Shown in pieces: positions 54,052-63,432 of a stretch of 64,000 nt of DNA (its first letter is position 1; every line of letters begins with the position of its first letter). Source of the stretch: Gammaproteobacteria bacterium (GTDB lineage Bacteria > Pseudomonadota > Gammaproteobacteria > Burkholderiales > Thiobacillaceae). The notes under the pieces are model-generated. The model was given only the letters and a program-made list of their open reading frames with translations, was not told the DNA's origin and did not search any database. The position numbers and the translations under genes are program-made. The stretch is taken from NCBI GenBank assembly GCA_018820765.1, contig JAHJNN010000012.1:62001-126000 (forward strand), in the 5' to 3' direction.

Positions 54052-54170
54052 CCGAAAACCGAGCCTGCCGGGTGGATCAGCGGCAAAGGTGTCCGAGCCC
54101 CGCTCACCTTCGAATGTCTACGAAAGCGGGGCGAGTTCTTTGCCGCCCACCCGGCAGGCTCGGTTTTCGG
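54052..54170. repeat. Long structured palindrome between murU and amgK
   Basis: Left arm 54052-54088 and right arm 54138-54170 pair over more than 30 bp with a small internal bulge (CCGAAAACCGAGCCTGCC against its complement), and the 49-bp loop contains a further CCCCGCT/AGCGGGG stem. It has no coding sense and looks like a non-autonomous mobile palindrome. Confidence 0.75.
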
Positions 54171-54204
54171 GGTTTCGGGGATGAGCGGGGTCGCCTTTTC
54201 TTTG

Positions 54205-54238
54205 GTTACTTTCTTTTGGCGACGCAAAAGAAAGTAAC
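54205..54238. repeat. Perfect 14-bp hairpin repeat
   Basis: GTTACTTTCTTTTG (54205-54218), loop GCGACG, and its exact complement 54225-54238. It adjoins the preceding palindrome. I recognise this as a commonly dispersed intergenic motif in proteobacterial genomes, from memory only. Confidence 0.7.
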
Positions 54239-54300
54239 TAGCCGCCGGGCTACCCCCGGCCAACGGTCAGCCACTCTGCGGAGAACTCAGCTACAACGAA

Positions 54301-54375
54301 CAAGCCTTCGACAAGCTCAGGACGAACGGTGCAGGGAAGCATGCCGCTGTTCCGCGTGGGCTGCGCCCACCCTAC
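54301..54375. repeat. Two further dispersed-repeat fragments upstream of amgK
   Basis: TTCGACAAGCTCAGGACGAA (within 54301-54329) and CGTGGGCTGCGCCCACCCTA (54355-54374) resemble two families of short repeats I know from beta/gammaproteobacterial genomes. With the two elements before them they fill the 445-bp murU-amgK gap (53953-54397); no gene is visible in that gap. Confidence 0.5.
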
Positions 54376-54397
54376 CCAGTCGGTGCGCCGCACGCGC

Positions 54398-55405
54398 TCA
54401 AAACGTATATCCCACCTTCACTTCCCGATCCTCCAGCCCGTCCAGCAGGAACAGCAACGACTTCAACTCGTCGTAGCGTTCGCATACCTTGCGCAGGTAG
54501 TGCATGACCAGCGGCATGTCCTTCAGATACCCGTCCTTACCATCCCGGTGATACAGCCGCGCGAAAATGCCGAGCACCTTGATGTGGCGCTGCGCCCCCA
54601 TCCATTCGAAGTCGCGCCAGAATGCGCCGAAATCCTCGGGCACCGGCAGACGGGCGGCACGCGCCTTTTCCCAGTAGCGGATCACCCAGTCGAGCTGCAG
54701 CTCCTCGTCCCACTGGATGTAGGCATCGCGGTAGACCGAGGCGAGGTCGTAGGTGATGGGGCCATAGACCGCGTCCTGGAAGTCGAGGATGCCGGGGTTG
54801 GGCTCACTCACCATCAGGTTGCGCGAATGCCAGTCGCGGTGCACGTAGACCTGCGGCTGCGCCAGGTTGTTGGCGAGGATGCGCTCGAACACGGTGTCGA
54901 GGATGGCCTTCTGGTCGTCTTTCATGGTGACGCCGAGGTGCTTCGCCACATACCAGTCGGGAAACAGCATCAGTTCGCGGGTCAGCAGCGCGCGGTCGTA
55001 TTCCGGGAGCACGCCGGGCCGGCTCGCCTGCTGGATGCGGATCAGCGCGTCGTTCGACGCCAGGTACAGTTCGCGCGCCACGCCTTGATTCGAGGCAGCT
55101 TCGTTCAGCGCCGACAGATAGGTGGTGCTGCCCAGGTCGGTCAACAGCAGGAAGCCCTGGTCCAGATCCTGCGCCAGCACCTGCGGCACGTTCACGCCGG
55201 CGTCGGCAAACAGCCGGGCGACGGCAATAAAGGGACGGCAATCCTCGTGCGCCGGGGGGGCGTCCATCACGATATAATCGCGGCCTTTGGCAGTGACGCG
55301 AAAATAACGGCGAAAGCTGGCGTCCGCCGACGCCGGGGCGATGTCGAACGAGTCGCCCCCCAGCTGTCGGGCGGCCCAGTCCTGTAAAGCTTGCAAACGT
55401 TCCAC
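54398..55405 (-). CDS. amgK: N-acetylmuramate/N-acetylglucosamine kinase
   Basis: 335 residues of the aminoglycoside-phosphotransferase fold. The catalytic loop is VYVHRDWHSRNLMV (about residue 190; HxDxxxxN) and the metal-binding motif is GILDFQDAVYGPITYDLAS. AmgK phosphorylates MurNAc at the anomeric position, and MurU then makes UDP-MurNAc, a recycling route that bypasses de novo synthesis. It is divergent from lptD, with start regions overlapping by about 15 bp. Confidence 0.9.
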   Translation of the reverse strand: MERLQALQDWAARQLGGDSFDIAPASADASFRRYFRVTAKGRDYIVMDAPPAHEDCRPFIAVARLFADAGVNVPQVLAQDLDQGFLLLTDLGSTTYLSALNEAASNQGVARELYLASNDALIRIQQASRPGVLPEYDRALLTRELMLFPDWYVAKHLGVTMKDDQKAILDTVFERILANNLAQPQVYVHRDWHSRNLMVSEPNPGILDFQDAVYGPITYDLASVYRDAYIQWDEELQLDWVIRYWEKARAARLPVPEDFGAFWRDFEWMGAQRHIKVLGIFARLYHRDGKDGYLKDMPLVMHYLRKVCERYDELKSLLFLLDGLEDREVKVGYTF

Positions 55406-57658
55406 TGCCTACGGCTCCGAATAACGCTATTCCAAATAACCCTGGTCCGGATTTTACATCGCTTGTCCACCCTGCCCGGTTTTGCGCTCGTCGTGTTGTT
55501 GCTGTCTGCATCTTCTGCGGCCGCGGACGAACTCGCGCTGAAAATGGACCCCGAACTCGGCGGCTCGGCGGCCACCGGAAGGCAGGGGCCGATGTTCCTG
55601 TCCGCCGACCGCATCGAGTCGACCGCCCCCAACATCATCGAAGCCAGCGGAAGCGTGGAAGCCCGCCAGGGCGGGCAGAATTTCTTTGCCAACTGGCTGC
55701 GCTACGACACCACGCTGAACCTGGTGGAAGCGCGGGGCGAGGTGCGGCTGGAACAGCCGGCGCTGCTGGTGAGCGGCGATTCGCTCAGGCTCGACCTCGA
55801 CGACTACAGCGGCGAACTCACCCAGCCGGTTTATCAGCTCATAGCCCAGCCGGGGCGCGGCGATGCCGATCACGTCGACTTCATCGACGAGAACCGCTTC
55901 AAGCTGCAGGACGCCACCTACACCACCTGCCCGGTCGACAACGACGACTGGTTCCTCAAGGTGGCCGATCTCGACATCGACAAGACCCGCAATGTGGGCA
56001 CCGCGCGCAATGCCTCGCTGCGATTCCTCGGCGTGCCCATCCTATATACGCCGTGGATGGACTTTTCGCTCAACGACGAACGCAAGACCGGCGTGCTGGC
56101 GCCCACCATCGGCACCACCGAACGCAGCGGCTTCGATCTCCTGGTGCCCTACTACCTCAACCTCGCGCCCAACTACGACGCCACGCTGTATCCGCGCCTG
56201 CTGTCCAAGCGCGGGGTACAACTGGGCGGCGAGTTCCGCTACCTGCTGAACGACGTCCGCGGCGAGAATCGCCTCGAATACCTGCCCAACGACAACGAAG
56301 CCGGCCGCTCGCGCTGGAGCGCCGCACTCAGCAACATCTACCGCCTGAACGCGAATACCGAGGCCGGCATGCTGTTCAACCGCGTGTCCGACGACGACTA
56401 TTTTCGCGACCTGTCCAATCTGATTTCCATTACCTCGCTCAGCCACCTCAACCGCGAAGCCTGGGTGACCACGCAGCACGCCAACTGGAACGCCGAGCTG
56501 CGTGCGCAAAGTTTCCAGACGCTGCAGGACTCCACCGCCGCCCCCATCCTCGAGCCCTACGCGCGGCTGCCGCAGGCCCGTTTCGGGATGGCGCAGATAT
56601 TTGGCAGCGGGCTGGAGTTCCGGCTCGACAGCGAAGCCACCCGCTTTGCCCATCCCGATCCGACCAAGCCCGAAGGCAGCCGGGTGCTGGCCTACCCCAC
56701 GCTGCGCATGCCGCTGACCAATTCGTTCGGCTTTCTCACCCCGCAGATCGGCTGGCACGGCACCTACTACGCGCTGGACGACAGCGCGCCCGAGCAGCGC
56801 ATCACGCGCAACCTGCCCATTTTCAGCCTCGATTCCGGCGTCACCTTCGACCGCCCCTTCCGTTTCGCCGGCCAGGATTACGAACAGACGCTGGAACCGC
56901 GTGCCTATTACGTCTTCGCGCCCTTCCGCGACCAGAGCGCAATCCCGGTGTTCGACACGGCGCTGCAGGATTTCAGCTACGCGCAGATGTTCACCGAAAA
57001 CCAGTTCATCGGCGGCGACCGCGTCAACGACGCCAACCAGCTGACGCTCGCCGTCACCAGCCGCTTCACCGAGGCTGAAAGCGGGCTCGAACGCCTGCAG
57101 GTCACCCTCGGCCAGCGCTATTATTTCAGCGCACAGCAGGTCACCCTGCCGGGCGTGGCGCCGCGCACCAGCAATGCCACCGACCTGCTCGCCGCGGTCA
57201 GCGGGCAGATCACGCGCGACTGGCGCATCGACACCGCCTGGCAGTTCGACACCCAGAATGGCACCACCGTCCGGCAGAACCTCGGCGCGTCCTACCGCCC
57301 CGCACCGGGCCGCGCATTGAACTTCAACTACCGCTTCATTGACCAAACCACCGAGCAGGTCGATCTGTCGGGGCAATGGCCGCTTGGCGACCGCTGGTAC
57401 GGCATGTTCCGCTACAACTATTCGTTCCAGGACAACAAGCTGGTCGAAGGCCTGGCAGGGGTTGAATACAATGGCGGCTGCTGGGCAGTGCGCGCGGTGT
57501 TCCAGCGCCTGGCCACCAAGGAAGACCAGTCCACCGATGCGCTGTTCTTCCAGCTCGAGTTGAACGGCATGGGGCGCCTGGGCGCCAACCCGCTCGACGT
57601 TTTGCAACAAAGTGTTCCCGGATACAGGCCTAGCAATGAAATACTCCAAACGCCCTGA
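55391..57658 (+). CDS. lptD: LPS-assembly protein LptD
   Basis: 755 residues from TTG 55391; the true start is uncertain (TTG 55463 is an alternative, but its signal peptide lacks basic residues). Signal peptide LHRLSTLPGFALVVLLLSASSAAA-DE. The LptA-like domain (ADRIESTAPNIIEASGSVEARQGGQNFFANWLRYD) precedes the large C-terminal barrel. Cysteines in TTCPVDNDDW and NGGCWAVRAVF correspond to the disulfide-forming positions. It inserts LPS in the outer membrane. Start of the lptD-surA-pdxA-ksgA order. Confidence 0.93.
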   Translation: MQTFHCLRLRITLFQITLVRILHRLSTLPGFALVVLLLSASSAAADELALKMDPELGGSAATGRQGPMFLSADRIESTAPNIIEASGSVEARQGGQNFFANWLRYDTTLNLVEARGEVRLEQPALLVSGDSLRLDLDDYSGELTQPVYQLIAQPGRGDADHVDFIDENRFKLQDATYTTCPVDNDDWFLKVADLDIDKTRNVGTARNASLRFLGVPILYTPWMDFSLNDERKTGVLAPTIGTTERSGFDLLVPYYLNLAPNYDATLYPRLLSKRGVQLGGEFRYLLNDVRGENRLEYLPNDNEAGRSRWSAALSNIYRLNANTEAGMLFNRVSDDDYFRDLSNLISITSLSHLNREAWVTTQHANWNAELRAQSFQTLQDSTAAPILEPYARLPQARFGMAQIFGSGLEFRLDSEATRFAHPDPTKPEGSRVLAYPTLRMPLTNSFGFLTPQIGWHGTYYALDDSAPEQRITRNLPIFSLDSGVTFDRPFRFAGQDYEQTLEPRAYYVFAPFRDQSAIPVFDTALQDFSYAQMFTENQFIGGDRVNDANQLTLAVTSRFTEAESGLERLQVTLGQRYYFSAQQVTLPGVAPRTSNATDLLAAVSGQITRDWRIDTAWQFDTQNGTTVRQNLGASYRPAPGRALNFNYRFIDQTTEQVDLSGQWPLGDRWYGMFRYNYSFQDNKLVEGLAGVEYNGGCWAVRAVFQRLATKEDQSTDALFFQLELNGMGRLGANPLDVLQQSVPGYRPSNEILQTP

Positions 57659-58946
57659 ACGTCGCCTTTCGCTGTGGCTCGCGGCGCTGTTTGTCGCCGT
57701 ATCGAGCCTGCTGCCGGCACACGCCGCAGTGCAGCCGCTGGACCATATCGTCGCCATCGTCAACGACGAAGTCATCACCTACCAGGAGCTCGCCCGGCGC
57801 TACCAGGAAGTGGCGCAGAGCCTGTCGCGGCAGAACACGGCGCTGCCGCCGCGCGATGTGCTGGAAAAGCAATTGCTCGAACGCATGATTACCGAACTGG
57901 CGCTGCAGCAGCATGCCCGCAGCACCGGCATCCGCATCGACCCGATTCAGATCGAGCGCGCCCTGCAGCGCATCGCCGCGCAGAACAAGCTCGACATGGC
58001 GGGCCTTGCCGCCGCCCTGGAGAAAGAAGGCCAGAGCCTCGAGGGCATGCGCAAGACGCTGCGCAACGAATTCCTCATCGCCCGCGCCCGCGAACGCGAC
58101 GTCGACAACCGCATCTCGGTCAGCGATGCCGAAATCGAAGGCTATCTGCAAACCCAGGTTCAACAGGGGGTGGAGACCGAATACAACTTCGCCCACATCC
58201 TGATCACCGTGCCCGAAAATGCTTCGCCCGAACAGATCCAGGCGCGTCGCGCGCGCGCCGAGGACGTGCTCGCCCAGCTTGCCGCAGGTGCCGATTTCGC
58301 CCAGCTGTCCGCCAGCCATTCCGACGCGCCCAACGCGATGCAGGGCGGCGCCTTCGGCTGGCGCGCCAGCGGCAAGATGCCGGCACTGTTCGCCGAAGCC
58401 CTGAAGCCGCTGCAGCCCGGCCAGGCCGCCCCGCTGCTGAGGAGCAGCAACGGCTTCCACATCCTCAAGCTCAACGACAAGCGCGGGCTCGACGCCACCC
58501 TCAGCGTCACCCAGACGCACGCCCGCCACATCCTGATCAAGACCAACGAACTCACCTCGGAAGCCGACGCCCGCAACCGCCTGCTGCAGTTGAAGGAGCG
58601 CATCGATAACGGCGTGAAATTCGACGAACTGGCTCGCCTGCATTCCGAGGACGCCAGCGCCTCCAAGGGCGGCGACCTCGGCTGGATCAACCCCGGCGAC
58701 ACCGTGCCCGACTTCGAGAAGGCGATGGACGCCCTGCAGCCGGACCAGGTCAGCGCGCCGATCCAGTCGCCCTTCGGCTGGCACCTGATCCAGGTGCTGG
58801 AACGCCGCAATCAGGACGTCACGCAGGAGCGCCAGAAACTGCTGGCACGCCAGGCCATCCGCGAGCGCAAGGCCGAAGAGGCGTTCCAGGACTGGGTGCG
58901 GCAGATCCGCGATTCGGCCTACGTCGAACTGCGTTCGATCGATTGA
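57636..58946 (+). CDS. surA: Periplasmic chaperone and peptidyl-prolyl isomerase SurA
   Basis: 436 residues from ATG 57636, overlapping the lptD 3' end by 23 bp. Signal peptide ends PAHAA. The N-terminal chaperone domain (about 25-175) is followed by two parvulin domains, about 179-281 ([10 protein letters not shown]) and 291-390 ([12 protein letters not shown]), and a C-terminal helix. It escorts outer-membrane proteins such as LptD. Confidence 0.95.
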   Translation: MKYSKRPERRLSLWLAALFVAVSSLLPAHAAVQPLDHIVAIVNDEVITYQELARRYQEVAQSLSRQNTALPPRDVLEKQLLERMITELALQQHARSTGIRIDPIQIERALQRIAAQNKLDMAGLAAALEKEGQSLEGMRKTLRNEFLIARARERDVDNRISVSDAEIEGYLQTQVQQGVETEYNFAHILITVPENASPEQIQARRARAEDVLAQLAAGADFAQLSASHSDAPNAMQGGAFGWRASGKMPALFAEALKPLQPGQAAPLLRSSNGFHILKLNDKRGLDATLSVTQTHARHILIKTNELTSEADARNRLLQLKERIDNGVKFDELARLHSEDASASKGGDLGWINPGDTVPDFEKAMDALQPDQVSAPIQSPFGWHLIQVLERRNQDVTQERQKLLARQAIRERKAEEAFQDWVRQIRDSAYVELRSID

Positions 58947-58962
58947 TTCGATCGCAACAAGG

Positions 58963-60072
58963 GTGAGCGAAGCCGTGAATCTGCCCATCCTCGCGCTGAC
59001 CGCGGGCGAGCCCGCCGGGATCGGCCCCGACCTCTGCATCGCGCTGTCGCAGCAGGCGCTGCCGTGCCGCCTGTCGGTGCTTGGCGATGTCGACGTGCTG
59101 CGCAACCGCGCCACGCAACTTGGCATTGCGGTCGAGTTCCTCGCCGGCGACATCATTCCCGAACATCAACCCGGCGCGCTGCACGTGCATCCGGTTCCGG
59201 TGGCCGCCGCCGTTACCGCCGGCGTGCTCGATCCCCGCAACAGCGCCCATGTGCTCGCCCTGCTCGATGCCGCGCTCGCGGGCTGCCTGAGCGGCGCCTA
59301 TGACGCCATGGTCACCGCGCCGGTGCACAAGGGCGTGATCAACGACGCCGGCTTTGCCTTCACCGGCCACACCGAATATCTGGCCGACCACAGCGGCACA
59401 AAAAAGGTTGTGATGATGCTGGCCGGCGGCGGCCTGCGCGTCGCCCTTGCCACCACCCATTTGCCGCTGCGCGCCGTGGCCGACGCCATCACGCCCGCGC
59501 TGCTCGATGAAGTGATCCGCATCCTGCACGCCGACCTGCAAGCCAAATTCGGCATCACCCGGCCGCGCATCCTGGTGGCCGGCCTCAACCCGCACGCCGG
59601 CGAATCCGGCCACCTCGGGCGCGAGGAGATCGACGTCATCGAGCCCGCGCTCGACCGCCTGCGCGGCGAGGGCATGGACCTGGTCGGACCGCTTCCGGCC
59701 GACACCCTGTTCTCGCGCATCCGCCACGCCCCCTGCGACGCCGTGCTGGCGATGTATCACGACCAGGGCCTGCCAGTCCTCAAGTACGCCAGCTTCGGCG
59801 CCGGCGTGAACATCACCCTGGGCCTGCCCTTCATCCGCACCTCGGTCGACCACGGCACCGCGCTCGATCTGGCCGGCACGGGGCGTGCGGAGGTGGGGAG
59901 CATGCTGACGGCGATCGAAGTGGCGGTGGAGATGGTGGCGCAGGGGGTCAGGGGTCAGGGGTCAGGGGTCAGGGGTCAGGGGTCAGGGGTCAGGGGTCAG
60001 GGGTCAGGGGTCAGCATGATGCCGGCCATTCAAGACGCGGCGACGAGCCGCACAAAAAACCCTGAATCCTGA
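58963..60072 (+). CDS. pdxA: 4-hydroxythreonine-4-phosphate dehydrogenase with a repeat-encoded tail
   Basis: 369 residues from GTG 58963 (GTG 58975 is an alternative). [16 protein letters not shown] opens the protein; metal-binding His residues lie in [25 protein letters not shown] and [15 protein letters not shown], with the NAD region near [13 protein letters not shown]. It acts in vitamin B6 synthesis. After residue about 327 the normal end is replaced by (GVRGQGS)n and about 20 more residues, encoded by a 7-bp tandem repeat. Confidence 0.93.
   Translation: MSEAVNLPILALTAGEPAGIGPDLCIALSQQALPCRLSVLGDVDVLRNRATQLGIAVEFLAGDIIPEHQPGALHVHPVPVAAAVTAGVLDPRNSAHVLALLDAALAGCLSGAYDAMVTAPVHKGVINDAGFAFTGHTEYLADHSGTKKVVMMLAGGGLRVALATTHLPLRAVADAITPALLDEVIRILHADLQAKFGITRPRILVAGLNPHAGESGHLGREEIDVIEPALDRLRGEGMDLVGPLPADTLFSRIRHAPCDAVLAMYHDQGLPVLKYASFGAGVNITLGLPFIRTSVDHGTALDLAGTGRAEVGSMLTAIEVAVEMVAQGVRGQGSGVRGQGSGVRGQGSGVSMMPAIQDAATSRTKNPES
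59944..60013 (+). repeat. Heptanucleotide tandem repeat (GGGGTCA)x10 in pdxA
   Basis: Ten perfect copies of GGGGTCA, 70 bp, lie inside the 3' end of pdxA. The unit is not a multiple of three, so any copy-number change shifts the frame of the tail. The sequence after it (CCTGAATCCTGATCCCTGAA) is a related degenerate repeat on the opposite strand. Confidence 0.95.
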
Positions 60073-60096
60073 TCCCTGAATCCTAGCCCCTAGAAA

Positions 60097-60879
60097 ATGC
60101 ACACCCCCCGCAAGCGCTTCGGCCAGAACTTCCTCATCGACGACGGCATCATCCATGCCATCGTCAATGCCATCCATCCGCGGGCGGGCGAAACCGTCGT
60201 CGAGATCGGCCCTGGCCTCGGCGCGCTGACCCGGCCGCTGCTTGAACGCCTGCCGCACTTGCATGCCGTCGAGCTCGACCGCGACATCGTCACGCGCCTG
60301 CAGCGGACCTGGCCGGCCGAGCGGCTCACGGTGCACAGCTGCGATGCGCTGAAGTTCGATTTCGGCGCACTGGGCCACGACCTGCGCATCATCGGCAACC
60401 TGCCCTACAACATTTCCACGCCGCTGCTGTTTCACCTGATGGACTTTGCCGCGCACATCCGCGACATGACTTTCATGCTGCAGAAGGAAGTGGTCGAACG
60501 CATGGTCGCCGAGCCCTCCACCGCCGATTACGGGCGGCTGTCGATCATGCTGCAGCGCCGCTTTCACCTGGAATGGCTGCTCGACGTGCCGCCTTCCGCC
60601 TTCAACCCGCCGCCCAAGGTCGATTCGGCGGTGGTGCGGCTGATCCCCAAGACCCCGGCTGAAATCGTTGCGCTCGACGAGGCGCTGTTTGCGCGCGTGG
60701 TCGCCGCCGCGTTTTCGCAGCGCCGCAAGACGCTGCGAAACACGCTGGGCAGCCTGATGAAGCCTGAGGATTTCGCTGCGATCGGGATCGACGCCGGCAA
60801 GCGCGCCGAGAATCTCGCCGTCGCCGACTACGAGGCGATCACCCGGCACCTCGCCAGTTTGCAGCGGCCCACTGAATAA
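60097..60879 (+). CDS. ksgA: 16S rRNA (A1518/A1519) dimethyltransferase
   Basis: 260 residues. [21 protein letters not shown] and [17 protein letters not shown] are the SAM-binding start; [17 protein letters not shown] is the adenine-N6 methylase NLPY motif. The C-terminal [15 protein letters not shown] contacts rRNA. It matures the 30S subunit. It closes the lptD-surA-pdxA-ksgA order, 24 bp after the pdxA tail. Confidence 0.95.
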   Translation: MHTPRKRFGQNFLIDDGIIHAIVNAIHPRAGETVVEIGPGLGALTRPLLERLPHLHAVELDRDIVTRLQRTWPAERLTVHSCDALKFDFGALGHDLRIIGNLPYNISTPLLFHLMDFAAHIRDMTFMLQKEVVERMVAEPSTADYGRLSIMLQRRFHLEWLLDVPPSAFNPPPKVDSAVVRLIPKTPAEIVALDEALFARVVAAAFSQRRKTLRNTLGSLMKPEDFAAIGIDAGKRAENLAVADYEAITRHLASLQRPTE

Positions 60880-60882
60880 AGC

Positions 60883-61971
60883 TCAGTCCGCCAGAAAGGG
60901 ATAGTCGGTGTAGCCCTTCTCTTCCCCCGCGTAGAGCCGTTCGTAATCGGGCGCATTGAGCGGCGCGCCGCGACGAAAGCGCTCGACCAGATCGGGGTTG
61001 GCCAGCAGCAGACGGCCGAACGCAATCGCATCGGCCGCGCCGGATGTCACGGCCTGCTGCGCCGTGTCGAAGTCATAGCCGTTGTTGCGGATGAAGTTGC
61101 CCGAATACAGCGCACGCATCCTGTCGTAATCGAACGGAATCCATTGCTCTCGGGACGCGCCGCCGGTTCCCTGCAGCACGTCGAGGAAGGCCAGTTTCAG
61201 CGGATTCAGCTGCGTCACGATGTAGTCGAATATCTCCTGCGGGTGGTCGTCGCTGATGTCGTTGAAGCTCGTCACCGGCGACAGCCGCAGGCCGACGCGG
61301 TCGCTGCCGATGGCATTGCACACCGCCTCCATGACCTCCAGCAGCAATCGCGCACGGTTTTCCTTGCTGCCGCCATAGGCATCGGTGCGTTGGTTGGTGG
61401 ACGAGCGCAGGAACTGGTCCAGAAGGTAGCCGTTGCCGGCATGGACCTCCACCCCGTCAAAACCCGCCTCTATCGCATTGTGAGCGGCCTGGGCGTAGCG
61501 TTCGACCAGTGCGGGAATTTCGGCAAGCCCAAGCGCGCGCGGCATGACGTAATCCTTCATGGCCTGCCCGGTGAACACCTGCCCGGCGGGGCGAATCGCC
61601 GACGGCGCGACCGGCAGGGCCCCGCCCGGCTGCAGGTCGGGGTGCGAAATCCGCCCCACATGCCACAGCTGCAGCGCGATCTTGCCGCCGGCACCATGCA
61701 CCGCCTCGGTCACGGACATCCAGCCGGCGACCTGCTCTGGCGTATGGATGCCGGGCGTGCGCGGATAGCCGTGGCCCTCCGCGCAGATCGGCGATGCCTC
61801 GGTCAGGATGAGTCCGGCCGATGCCCGCTGGCGATAGTATTCGGCGATCAGCGGCGTCGGCACATTGCCGGTCCCGGCACGGTTGCGGGTCAGGGAAGAC
61901 ATCACCACACGATTGGCAAGCTCGATAGAGCCGAAGCGGGTGGGAGAAAAAAGATCAGTCACGTTGAGCAT
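60883..61971 (-). CDS. Old Yellow Enzyme family NADH:flavin oxidoreductase
   Basis: 362 residues from ATG 61971. FMN-barrel motifs: LFSPTRFGSIELANRVVMSSLTRNRA, LILTEASPI, IALQLWHVGRISHPD, FDGVEVHAGNGYLLDQFLRSSTNQRTDAYGG and AIAFGRLLLANPDLVERF. HxGN supplies the substrate-binding His and Asn. It resembles NemA and xenobiotic reductases, which reduce activated alkenes, N-ethylmaleimide or nitro compounds. Convergent with ksgA, 3 bp apart. Confidence 0.9.
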   Translation of the reverse strand: MLNVTDLFSPTRFGSIELANRVVMSSLTRNRAGTGNVPTPLIAEYYRQRASAGLILTEASPICAEGHGYPRTPGIHTPEQVAGWMSVTEAVHGAGGKIALQLWHVGRISHPDLQPGGALPVAPSAIRPAGQVFTGQAMKDYVMPRALGLAEIPALVERYAQAAHNAIEAGFDGVEVHAGNGYLLDQFLRSSTNQRTDAYGGSKENRARLLLEVMEAVCNAIGSDRVGLRLSPVTSFNDISDDHPQEIFDYIVTQLNPLKLAFLDVLQGTGGASREQWIPFDYDRMRALYSGNFIRNNGYDFDTAQQAVTSGAADAIAFGRLLLANPDLVERFRRGAPLNAPDYERLYAGEEKGYTDYPFLAD

Positions 61972-62176
61972 CCTTTGGGTTGAGCCTTGCGGGCGAGTGA
62001 GGTGAGGTGCGAAACGCATGCAACCTGGCTTGAGGCTGCTTTTGCGAAGACAAGTTTCCTGTGATCGAACTTTACTTCCCGCCCGCCGATGTCGCACCGG
62101 GATTTACTTGAGGCCCGGAACTTGGCGACAATCCTGCATCCAACCTTATACCGGCCCGCGGCCAGAGAATTGAAAA

Positions 62177-62785
62177 ATGATCGAGAACCAGGAACGTTTC
62201 AGTCGTGCGATGGCGCTGTTCGATGCCGCCAATTCGGAAGATCCCAACCAGGACGAAGGCCAGCCGAAGGAGCTGCTGTACGGCAAGCATATGTCGGACA
62301 TGATCGCCCGCTTTGCGCCGGACGCGTCCGAAGCGGCCCAGCTGGCGGTGCGCGCCCAGCACATCCAGCGCTGGAAAGTGCCGCGCAACACCTATCCGAT
62401 GACGAAGGAAGGCTATCACGCGTGGCGCACCGGGCTGTATACCTTTCACGCAGACACCGCGGGCGAGCTGATGCGCGAGGCCGGCTACGACGACACGATG
62501 ATCGAACGCGTCAAGAAGGCGGTGGGCAAGCGCGGCATCAAGAGCAATCCGGATACGCAGCTGTTGGAGGACATCGCCAACCTGGTCTTCATCGAGCATT
62601 ACATGCTCGCGTTTGCCGGCAGCAAGCCCGACTACGATGAAGCGAAGTGGCTGGAAATCATCCGCAAGACGTGGAAGAAGATGTCGAAGAACGCCCAGGC
62701 CTTTGCCCTGTCCGGCAAGCTCACGCTGCCTGAGCCGCTGGTGCCGCTGATCACCAAGGCGATCAGTCAGTCTTGGGCGTGTTAA
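62177..62785 (+). CDS. DUF4202 family protein
   Basis: 202 residues. The conserved stretches are RFSRAMALFDAANSEDPNQ, PKELLYGKHMSDMI, RAQHIQRWKVPRNTYPMTKEGYHAWR and LLEDIANLVFIEHYMLAF, which I recognise as DUF4202. The H-IxRW and ED pattern suggests an HD-like helical metal-dependent fold; the function is unknown. The last codons and stop (SWAC, TAA) come from the terminal inverted repeat of the adjacent MITE-like element, so the original C-terminus has been replaced. Confidence 0.8.
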   Translation: MIENQERFSRAMALFDAANSEDPNQDEGQPKELLYGKHMSDMIARFAPDASEAAQLAVRAQHIQRWKVPRNTYPMTKEGYHAWRTGLYTFHADTAGELMREAGYDDTMIERVKKAVGKRGIKSNPDTQLLEDIANLVFIEHYMLAFAGSKPDYDEAKWLEIIRKTWKKMSKNAQAFALSGKLTLPEPLVPLITKAISQSWAC

Positions 62786-63011
62786 CACTAATTTCACGCC
62801 CGCGACGAGGCCGATTCGGGATGCGGCTCGCGACAAAGGGGTGCGCCCGGCTGGATTGAAGCTTGGCCGGCCCGTCCCCCCGGGTTGCTGCGAGAAAGCG
62901 CGTCTGCGGCGTTACGCCGCTTGGCAAGGGATGGCCCTTGCTGGCGCGACGCGCCTTGCATCCATCGCTTTCTCGCGGCAACGCGGACGCGAAATTAGTG
63001 TTAACACGCCC
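62775..63011. mobile_element. MITE-like element with perfect 21-bp terminal inverted repeats
   Basis: The left end 62775-62795 (GGGCGTGTTAACAC...) is an exact inverted repeat of the right end 62991-63011; similarity continues to 30 bp with two mismatches. The 237-bp body has no gene but contains a further long stem (GAGAAAGCG...CGCTTTCTC). No clear target duplication (tctt / taac). It lies exactly between two convergent genes and gives one its stop codon. Confidence 0.85.
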
Positions 63012-63014
63012 TAA

Positions 63015-63428
63015 CTACTCTGCCCACTCCTTCACCCAGCCGGCCGTGCCCTTCTGGATGAATTCGATCGGATAGCCGTCCGGGTCCTCGATGAACGCAA
63101 TCACCGTCGTACCGTGCGACATCGGCCCGGCCGGGCGCAACACCTTGCCACCCTTTGCCACGACGGCATCACACGCGGCGTAGGCGTCGTCGACTTCGAG
63201 GGCGATGTGGCCGTAGCCACTGCCGACCTCGTATTTGTCCACGCCCCAGTTGTAGGTGAGCTCAAGCACGGCCGCCTTGTCTTCGCTGTCATAGCCGACG
63301 AAGGCGAGGGTGAACTTGCCGCCGGGATAATCCTTGCGGCGCAGCAGTCGCATCCCCAGGACGCTGGTGTAGAAATCGATCGAGCGATCCAGATCGCCAA
63401 CGCGCAACATGGTGTGCAGTATTCGCAT
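63015..63428 (-). CDS. gloA: Lactoylglutathione lyase (glyoxalase I)
   Basis: 137 residues of the vicinal-oxygen-chelate fold. [26 protein letters not shown] carries the first His ligand, [10 protein letters not shown] a Glu, [10 protein letters not shown] the second His, and [17 protein letters not shown] the last Glu, the Ni/Zn site of GlxI. It converts the methylglyoxal-glutathione adduct to lactoylglutathione. Its stop codon lies 4 bp from the MITE-like element. Confidence 0.95.
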   Translation of the reverse strand: MRILHTMLRVGDLDRSIDFYTSVLGMRLLRRKDYPGGKFTLAFVGYDSEDKAAVLELTYNWGVDKYEVGSGYGHIALEVDDAYAACDAVVAKGGKVLRPAGPMSHGTTVIAFIEDPDGYPIEFIQKGTAGWVKEWAE

Positions 63429-63432
63429 GATT

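Noticed and set aside
59944-60013. CRISPR array
   Set aside because: The 7-bp units are head to tail with no spacers; it is a microsatellite.
62775-63011. An ordinary bidirectional terminator between DUF4202 and gloA genes
   Set aside because: The arms are 195 bp apart and there is no T run; perfect long ends with a structured body fit a mobile element better. No target duplication was found, so some doubt remains.
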